Shown here: positions 59,927 to 64,000 of the stretch, one piece after another
Numbering within the stretch: the stretch's first letter is position 1
Layout of the letters: every line of letters begins with the position of its first letter
From: JASTVH01 sp042862465
Lineage (GTDB): Bacteria > Pseudomonadota > Gammaproteobacteria > Pseudomonadales > Oleiphilaceae
Assembly: GCA_042862465.1 (NCBI GenBank)
Contig: JASTVH010000006.1
Location: forward strand, 273,077 to 337,076
Direction: 5' to 3'
DNA: 64,000 nucleotides
The notes under the pieces: generated by a model
The model's database searches: none
Told to the model about the DNA's origin: nothing
What the model saw: the letters and a program-made list of their open reading frames with translations, nothing else
Made by a program: the position numbers and the translations under genes

Positions 59927-60238
59927 ATGTACAAGTTGTGTTTTTTTGTTCCCATCGAGCACGCAGAAAGTACCAAGCAGGCCATTTTCGAGGCTGGAGG
60001 GGGGCGGATTGGCGACTATGATTGCTGTGCATGGCAAACGCGCGGGCAGGGCCAGTTCCGGCCTCTTGAGGGAAGTGATCCCTTTCTCGGTCGTAAGGGC
60101 GAAATCGAACGGGTTGAGGAGTTCAGGGTTGAGATGGTGTGCTCGGACGAGCTGATCAAGGCGGCAGTGGCGGCCCTTAAAAAGGCGCATCCCTATGAGG
60201 AGCCCGCCTACGAAGTTTATAGGCTGGAATCGTTTTAG
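59927..60238 (+). CDS. YqfO/NIF3-insert-like small protein
   Basis: This 103-residue protein resembles the CutA-like insert domain of NIF3/YqfO proteins as a stand-alone form. Typical features are YKLCFFVPIEHAESTKQAIF at the start, GAGGGRIGDYDCCAW-like AGGGRIGDYDCCAWQTRGQG near residue 23 and the C-terminal KKAHPYEEPAYEVY. GGAGGT lies 6 bases before ATG 59927; an upstream frame to 59837 is not supported. Function is not known. Confidence 0.85.
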   Translation: MYKLCFFVPIEHAESTKQAIFEAGGGRIGDYDCCAWQTRGQGQFRPLEGSDPFLGRKGEIERVEEFRVEMVCSDELIKAAVAALKKAHPYEEPAYEVYRLESF

Positions 60239-60390
60239 CCTGGCCCAGGCTTCGCATCCGGGGCTGATGGTGCTTAAATGGGGTTATGGCCGCGTCCGGT
60301 GGTCCATTAGCCCCGCTCGTTTCGCAGGAGCACCCGGAATCCGCCTCTTGGTAAAAAATGCACGCTGGCGCCGCCTGGATTGCCGCCCAT

Positions 60391-60936
60391 TCAGTCCTTT
60401 CGCATTGGGCGGCGAATGTCGGAGACCCGGACCTGGAAGTCATTTTGCTGGCGGTCTGCAAAAAAGTGCTCCAGGGTTTCTTTAACAGTGGGAAAGGCCA
60501 GCTCTTCCCACGGGATGTTGTCCTCTTCAAAAAGTTGAACGTCTAGCGATTCCTCTCCGACGCCATATTCCCCATCAATGAGGCTTGCACGGAAAAACAG
60601 GTGAACCTGATCAATGTGTGGCACGTTGACCATGGTATACAGGCCTTCGACGTCCACTCGCGCGCGGGCTTCTTCCCAGGTTTCCCGCATGGCGGCTTCC
60701 GTTGTGGTTTCCGCGTTCTCCATGAAGCCGGCCGGCAGTGTCCAATAGCCGTAGCGGGGTTCAATCGCTCGCTTGCAAAGGAGTACCTTGCCTTGCCAGC
60801 AGGGGATGGTGCCAGCAACGATGCGCGGGTTGAAATAATGGATCTGGCCACAGGAGGGGCAAACGTGCCGGGGGCGGTTGTCCCCTTCCGGGACTCGATG
60901 TTCAACGGGTTCTCCGCATTGGCTGCAGTATTTCAT
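60391..60936 (-). CDS. Nudix hydrolase with N-terminal zinc ribbon
   Basis: This 181-residue protein has an N-terminal zinc ribbon (CSQCGEPV and CPSCGQIHYFNPR, cysteines near 4, 7, 26, 29) followed by a Nudix domain (WTLPAGFMENAETTTEAAMRE then TWEEARARV, near residues 65-93). Such proteins hydrolyse nucleotide diphosphate derivatives; the exact substrate is not clear. ATG 60936 has AAAGGG 6 bases upstream; the frame continues to 60954. Confidence 0.85.
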   Translation of the reverse strand: MKYCSQCGEPVEHRVPEGDNRPRHVCPSCGQIHYFNPRIVAGTIPCWQGKVLLCKRAIEPRYGYWTLPAGFMENAETTTEAAMRETWEEARARVDVEGLYTMVNVPHIDQVHLFFRASLIDGEYGVGEESLDVQLFEEDNIPWEELAFPTVKETLEHFFADRQQNDFQVRVSDIRRPMRKD

Positions 60937-61082
60937 GAGGACCCTTTCAGGCAAAAAACATTGATTTTGGCTTGAGTATAATCAAAACGGGACATGCCGG
61001 GATACCGTCGCCGACTGAGGGGCTCTGTGATAAGGTCCTTTTCCAATTATGTCATCCAAAGCAGAAAGCGATCTCTTAGACC

Positions 61083-61676
61083 ATGGGCTGGAAAACTGAC
61101 CTCCGAACCAGGCTCGATCAGAATGAACCTCGCGAAATTGCAGTGGATTTTCCGGAGGCAGGGATTCTGGTGCCCATCACTGATTCCGATAACCCGGAGA
61201 TTATCCTTACGCAAAGAGCGCCACATTTGAAAACCCATCGGGGGCAAGTGGCCTTTCCGGGCGGGAAGCGTGATGAAGATGACGAAGATTTGAGGGCGAC
61301 GGCGTTACGTGAGAGTGAAGAGGAGATCGCGCTCAAGCCTGGTAGTGTTGAGCTGTTCGGGCGCTTGAGTCAGGTCATATCCCGTCACGAGATTGTGGTT
61401 ACGCCCTATGTGGGCGTGGTGCCCGAGGGCGTCGAGCTCGAGGCGAACCCCGCCGAAATCGACAGCGTTTTCAGGGTGCCCGTCGACTTCTTTCTTGAAG
61501 ATAAGCGGCTGCGGACTGACAAGCTCAGTTTTATGAACTTCAGCCTCTATGTGCCTTGCTGGGAGTGGCAGGGATATCATGTTTGGGGTATGTCGGCCGT
61601 GGTTCTGGTTGATTTGTTGAACGTCGGGTTTGGTGCAAATATCGATTTGCGGCAACCGCCGATTGCGGAGGAATGA
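61083..61676 (+). CDS. CoA pyrophosphatase-like Nudix hydrolase (NudL-like)
   Basis: This 197-residue Nudix protein has the CoA-diphosphatase signature IILTQRAPHLKTHRGQVAFP followed by GGKRDEDDEDLRATALRESEEE, near residues 40-82. Relatives cleave CoA to 3',5'-ADP and 4'-phosphopantetheine. It is the first gene of a plus-strand operon ending with purT; the gamma carbonic anhydrase ATG follows its stop by 1 base. Confidence 0.9.
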   Translation: MGWKTDLRTRLDQNEPREIAVDFPEAGILVPITDSDNPEIILTQRAPHLKTHRGQVAFPGGKRDEDDEDLRATALRESEEEIALKPGSVELFGRLSQVISRHEIVVTPYVGVVPEGVELEANPAEIDSVFRVPVDFFLEDKRLRTDKLSFMNFSLYVPCWEWQGYHVWGMSAVVLVDLLNVGFGANIDLRQPPIAEE

Positions 61677-61677
61677 C

Positions 61678-62217
61678 ATGCTTTACCAGTTGGAGAATCG
61701 TCGTGTGGAGAGGCAGGGTGAAGGTCACTTTGTCGCCGATAACGCCACGCTGATTGGTTCTGTGGTGCTTAAGGAAAAGGCCAGCGTCTGGTTCAATGTC
61801 GTTATACGGGCGGATAACGATGTAATTACCGTCGGGCCTGAGTCGAATATCCAGGACGGTGCCGTGCTGCATACCGACCCCGGCATTCCGCTTACCCTGG
61901 GGCGCGGCGTAACAGTTGGCCATAAAGCCATGCTCCATGGCTGCGAAGTGGGTGATTATTCCCTGATCGGCATCAATGCCGTTGTCCTGAACGGAGCGCG
62001 CATCGGAAAGCACTGCCTGATCGGCGCCAATGCTTTGGTTCCAGAGGGTATGGTGATACCCGACGGTTCTGTGGTTATGGGGACGCCCGCGCAAATCAAA
62101 AAGGAACTAAAGCCGGAACAGAAGAAGCAGCTCGAGGCGAGTGCACAGCACTATGTCGATAATGCCGCTCGCTATCTTGCTGAATTGCGCCAGCAGTCTA
62201 AGGAGTCATTCTCGTGA
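61678..62217 (+). CDS. Gamma carbonic anhydrase family protein (YrdA-like)
   Basis: This 179-residue left-handed beta-helix protein has hexapeptide repeats through NATLIGSVVLKEKASVWFNV, DGAVLHTDPG and GVTVGHKAMLHGCEVGDYSLIG, with metal-binding histidines at about residues 64, 81 and 86. Start ATG 61678 has GGAGG 6 bases upstream. Some members are carbonic anhydrases; others lack activity. It overlaps the DUF1289 gene by 4 bases. Confidence 0.9.
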   Translation: MLYQLENRRVERQGEGHFVADNATLIGSVVLKEKASVWFNVVIRADNDVITVGPESNIQDGAVLHTDPGIPLTLGRGVTVGHKAMLHGCEVGDYSLIGINAVVLNGARIGKHCLIGANALVPEGMVIPDGSVVMGTPAQIKKELKPEQKKQLEASAQHYVDNAARYLAELRQQSKESFS

Positions 62218-62411
62218 GCGGTACGGTTCCGTCTCCCTGTGTCAGCATTTGTGCTCTGGATGAAAATGACGTCTGTATCGGGTGTCATCGCAGCGGTATG
62301 GAGATTGCCCGGTGGGGGATGCTCACCGATGCAGAGAAGCGAGATGTCCTGGAAAAAGTCGCGCGCCGCGAGCAGGGGGCGCTAATTGGTTCGCAGGAGC
62401 TGATGGAATGA
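62214..62411 (+). CDS. DUF1289 small cysteine protein
   Basis: This 65-residue protein has the DUF1289 pattern SPCVSICALDENDVCIGCHRS, with four cysteines at about residues 9, 13, 21 and 24 that could bind a metal or Fe-S cluster. GTG start 62214 has AAGGAG 8 bases upstream. It overlaps the gamma carbonic anhydrase by 4 bases and purT by 4 bases. Confidence 0.9.
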   Translation: MSGTVPSPCVSICALDENDVCIGCHRSGMEIARWGMLTDAEKRDVLEKVARREQGALIGSQELME

Positions 62412-63595
62412 CAACGATCGGTACACCACTAAAAGAGAATGCCAGGCGCGTCCTGTTGCTGGGCAGCGGGGAGCTGGGCAAGGAAGTTGCCATTGAGCTT
62501 CAGCGTCTGGGGGTTGAGGTTATTGCGGTAGACCGCTACCGGGATGCGCCTGCTATGCAGGTTGCGCACCGCGCACATGCGATCGATATGCTGGATCCTG
62601 TGCAGTTACGTAAGGTGGTGGAAGCTGAAAAGCCGCATTTGATCGTTCCTGAAATAGAGGCGATTGCCACGGGTGAGCTGCTCGCCCTCGAAGAGGAAGG
62701 GTATCCCGTTATACCTACCGCGAGAGCGGCGAATCTGACAATGAACCGTGAGGGTATACGTCGGCTTGCGGCTGAGGAATTGGGCGTGGAAACCTCGCCT
62801 TATCGTTTCGCGGAGACAAAAGAGGTCTTCCTGGAGGCCGTCGAGACTGTGGGGTTGCCGTGCGTGGTCAAGCCGATCATGAGCTCCTCCGGGAAAGGGC
62901 AGAGTGTGATTCGCACAGCTGATGATATAGACGCCGCCTGGGATTATGCCCAGCAGGGTGGTCGTGCAGGGCAGGGCAAGGTCATTGTCGAAGGCTTCGT
63001 GGACTTCGATTACGAGATCACGCTTTTGACGGTCCGTCACCGCGCTGGTGTCAGCTTCTGTCCGCCCATTGGGCACCGCCAGGAGGATGGCGATTACCGG
63101 GAGTCCTGGCAGCCCCATCCTATGACGGAGGTCGCGCTTGAGCGTGCACAGCAGATGGGCGACAAGGTGACAGAATCGCTCGGGGGGTTCGGCCTGTTTG
63201 GTGTGGAGTTCTTTGTTAAGGGCGACCGTGTCTATTTTAGTGAGGTATCCCCACGCCCCCACGATACCGGCCTTGTTACATTGATTTCCCAGGATCTATC
63301 GGAGTTCGCTCTGCATGTGCGGGCGATTCTGGAGTTGCCGATACCAGCCATCCGACAATACGGTCCCAGCGCTTCAGCGGTCATTTTGGCCGAGGGACAC
63401 TCCCTGTTCCCATCGTTTGAAAACGTGGAAGGTGCTCTTGTGGAGCCGGATACCCAGCTGCGTCTGTTTGGCAAGCCGGAGATTGCGGGGCGTCGCCGTA
63501 TGGGGGTAACCCTTGCACGAGCGGATTCGATTGAAGATGCGCGGCAAAAAGCCGTTCGCGCGGCGTCGGCAGTCCTGGTTCGGCAAGACGATTGA
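62408..63595 (+). CDS. purT: Formate-dependent phosphoribosylglycinamide formyltransferase PurT
   Basis: This 395-residue ATP-grasp enzyme formylates GAR using formate and ATP. It has VLLLGSGELGKEVAIELQRLG at the N-terminus, VVKPIMSSSGKGQSVI near residue 152, and EVSPRPHDTGLVTL near 280. ATG 62408 has AGGAG 8 bases upstream and overlaps the DUF1289 stop. It is the last gene of the operon before the rRNA promoters. Confidence 0.97.
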   Translation: MTTIGTPLKENARRVLLLGSGELGKEVAIELQRLGVEVIAVDRYRDAPAMQVAHRAHAIDMLDPVQLRKVVEAEKPHLIVPEIEAIATGELLALEEEGYPVIPTARAANLTMNREGIRRLAAEELGVETSPYRFAETKEVFLEAVETVGLPCVVKPIMSSSGKGQSVIRTADDIDAAWDYAQQGGRAGQGKVIVEGFVDFDYEITLLTVRHRAGVSFCPPIGHRQEDGDYRESWQPHPMTEVALERAQQMGDKVTESLGGFGLFGVEFFVKGDRVYFSEVSPRPHDTGLVTLISQDLSEFALHVRAILELPIPAIRQYGPSASAVILAEGHSLFPSFENVEGALVEPDTQLRLFGKPEIAGRRRMGVTLARADSIEDARQKAVRAASAVLVRQDD

Positions 63596-63615
63596 AAAAA
63601 GTTTTTGTGACCCTA

Positions 63616-63643
63616 TTGACCCTGTGTGAGTGATCTCTATAAT
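63616..63643 (+). promoter_or_regulatory. rrn promoter 1 (upstream)
   Basis: TTGACC (63616-63621), a 16-base spacer and a perfect TATAAT (63638-63643), with a GC-rich discriminator (ACGCCCC). It lies about 330 bases before the 16S start. Confidence 0.8.
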
Positions 63644-63768
63644 ACGCCCCTCTTCACGACGAACTGCTCACAACGAGCGGCGAGTTGGAAAGAGCAACTC
63701 TTTGAAAAGGTTTGGTTTTTGAGGTTAGTCGCTTAAGGGTGGCGCTCAAAAAAGAAAGCAAAAAAGAG

Positions 63769-63796
63769 TTGACAGCGAGGCGGAGCGATGTAGAAT
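63769..63796 (+). promoter_or_regulatory. rrn promoter 2 (16S-proximal) with A-rich UP-like region
   Basis: TTGACA (63769-63774), a 16-base spacer and TAGAAT (63791-63796), with GC-rich discriminator. An A-rich stretch just upstream (63748-63766) resembles an UP element. Confidence 0.85.
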
Positions 63797-63825
63797 ACGC
63801 GGCCTCGATTGAGCAGACGCTCAAA

Positions 63826-63837
63826 CGTTCTTTAACA
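63826..63837 (+). promoter_or_regulatory. rrn boxA antitermination site
   Basis: CGTTCTTTAACA closely matches the boxA consensus TGCTCTTTAACA in the leader between promoter 2 and the 16S gene, where Nus factors load. Confidence 0.75.
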
Positions 63838-63970
63838 ACTTGATCAAGCAATTCGTGTGGGCGCTGACTGGGGTGATCGGCAACGATTATCGAAGTCAGA
63901 ACTACTCGGATATGAATTTGAGTGATTCGACTTTGAGCAAGTATTAAGTCCTATTGGACTTTGCAAGATT

Positions 63971-64000
63971 AAACTGAAGAGTTTGATCATGGCTCAGATT
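63971..64000 (+). rRNA. 16S rRNA gene, first 30 bases (cut by window end)
   Basis: The mature 5' end AAACTGAAGAGTTTGATC starts at 63971 and continues with ATGGCTCAGATT, the conserved start of bacterial 16S rRNA. The rest lies beyond the window. Tandem promoters and boxA precede it. Confidence 0.97.

Overview
This window looks like chromosomal DNA of a free-living, flagellated gammaproteobacterium, probably a marine Marinobacter- or pseudomonad-like organism. That placement is inferred, not proven. The clues are the ubiG-mupP-yciK order beside a TRZ/ATZ deaminase and mtnA (as in Pseudomonas), a flagellar cluster with both sigma-54-like and sigma-28-like promoters, a fadB/fadA pair, PurT plus a large single-chain PurL, and a fairly GC-rich backbone. 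No insertion sequence, prophage or CRISPR array was seen.

Region 1 (1-3.5 kb) holds a tRNA-Arg(CCU), two sugar transferases of the rSAM/selenodomain-associated type, and a TPR-methyltransferase protein with a sigma-54-like promoter. Region 2 (3.7-18.3 kb) is the most unusual part: a flagellin-glycan biosynthesis locus. It starts with canonical pseB and pseC, but later steps depart from the textbook pseudaminic acid pathway. The NeuB/PseI-like synthase lacks its SAF domain. The CMP-sugar synthetase (PseF/SpsF-like) is fused to a PseG-like domain whose conserved histidine position holds glutamine. No PseH acetyltransferase is seen. A divergent six-gene operon adds a transaldolase-family protein, three FabG-like reductases, an ATP-grasp ligase and a C-methyltransferase. 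A GH57-like protein, a pyruvyl-transferase-like protein and a sulfotransferase complete the set. Overlapping, oppositely oriented sigma-54-like elements sit between the two arms, and homopolymeric G/C tracts occur in or beside three of the genes.

Region 3 (18.5-28.7 kb) is the filament module: two very long flagellins around a Maf-type flagellin glycosyltransferase, then flaG, fliD and fliS. One flagellin has a sigma-54-like promoter; the other flagellin and fliD have excellent sigma-28 promoters. The sugars made in region 2 are most likely the substrates that Maf attaches to these flagellins.

Region 4 (28.9-43.7 kb) is housekeeping: a periplasmic binding lipoprotein, a divergent HDAC-like deacetylase and Pat-type lysine acetyltransferase pair, ilvD, rdgC, a DUF2788 protein, a yaaA-grx-yciK-mupP-ubiG operon, an MTA/SAH deaminase divergent from mtnA, and an XRE regulator. 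Region 5 (43.7-59.4 kb) has the tail-specific protease Prc, a beta-oxidation fadB/fadA pair, a ComFB-like protein, a DUF349 protein, recX, mltF and purL. Region 6 (59.4-64 kb) has a DnaA-box dyad in an AT-rich gap, a YqfO-like protein, two Nudix hydrolases, a gamma carbonic anhydrase, DUF1289, purT, and tandem rrn promoters leading into the first 30 bases of a 16S rRNA gene.
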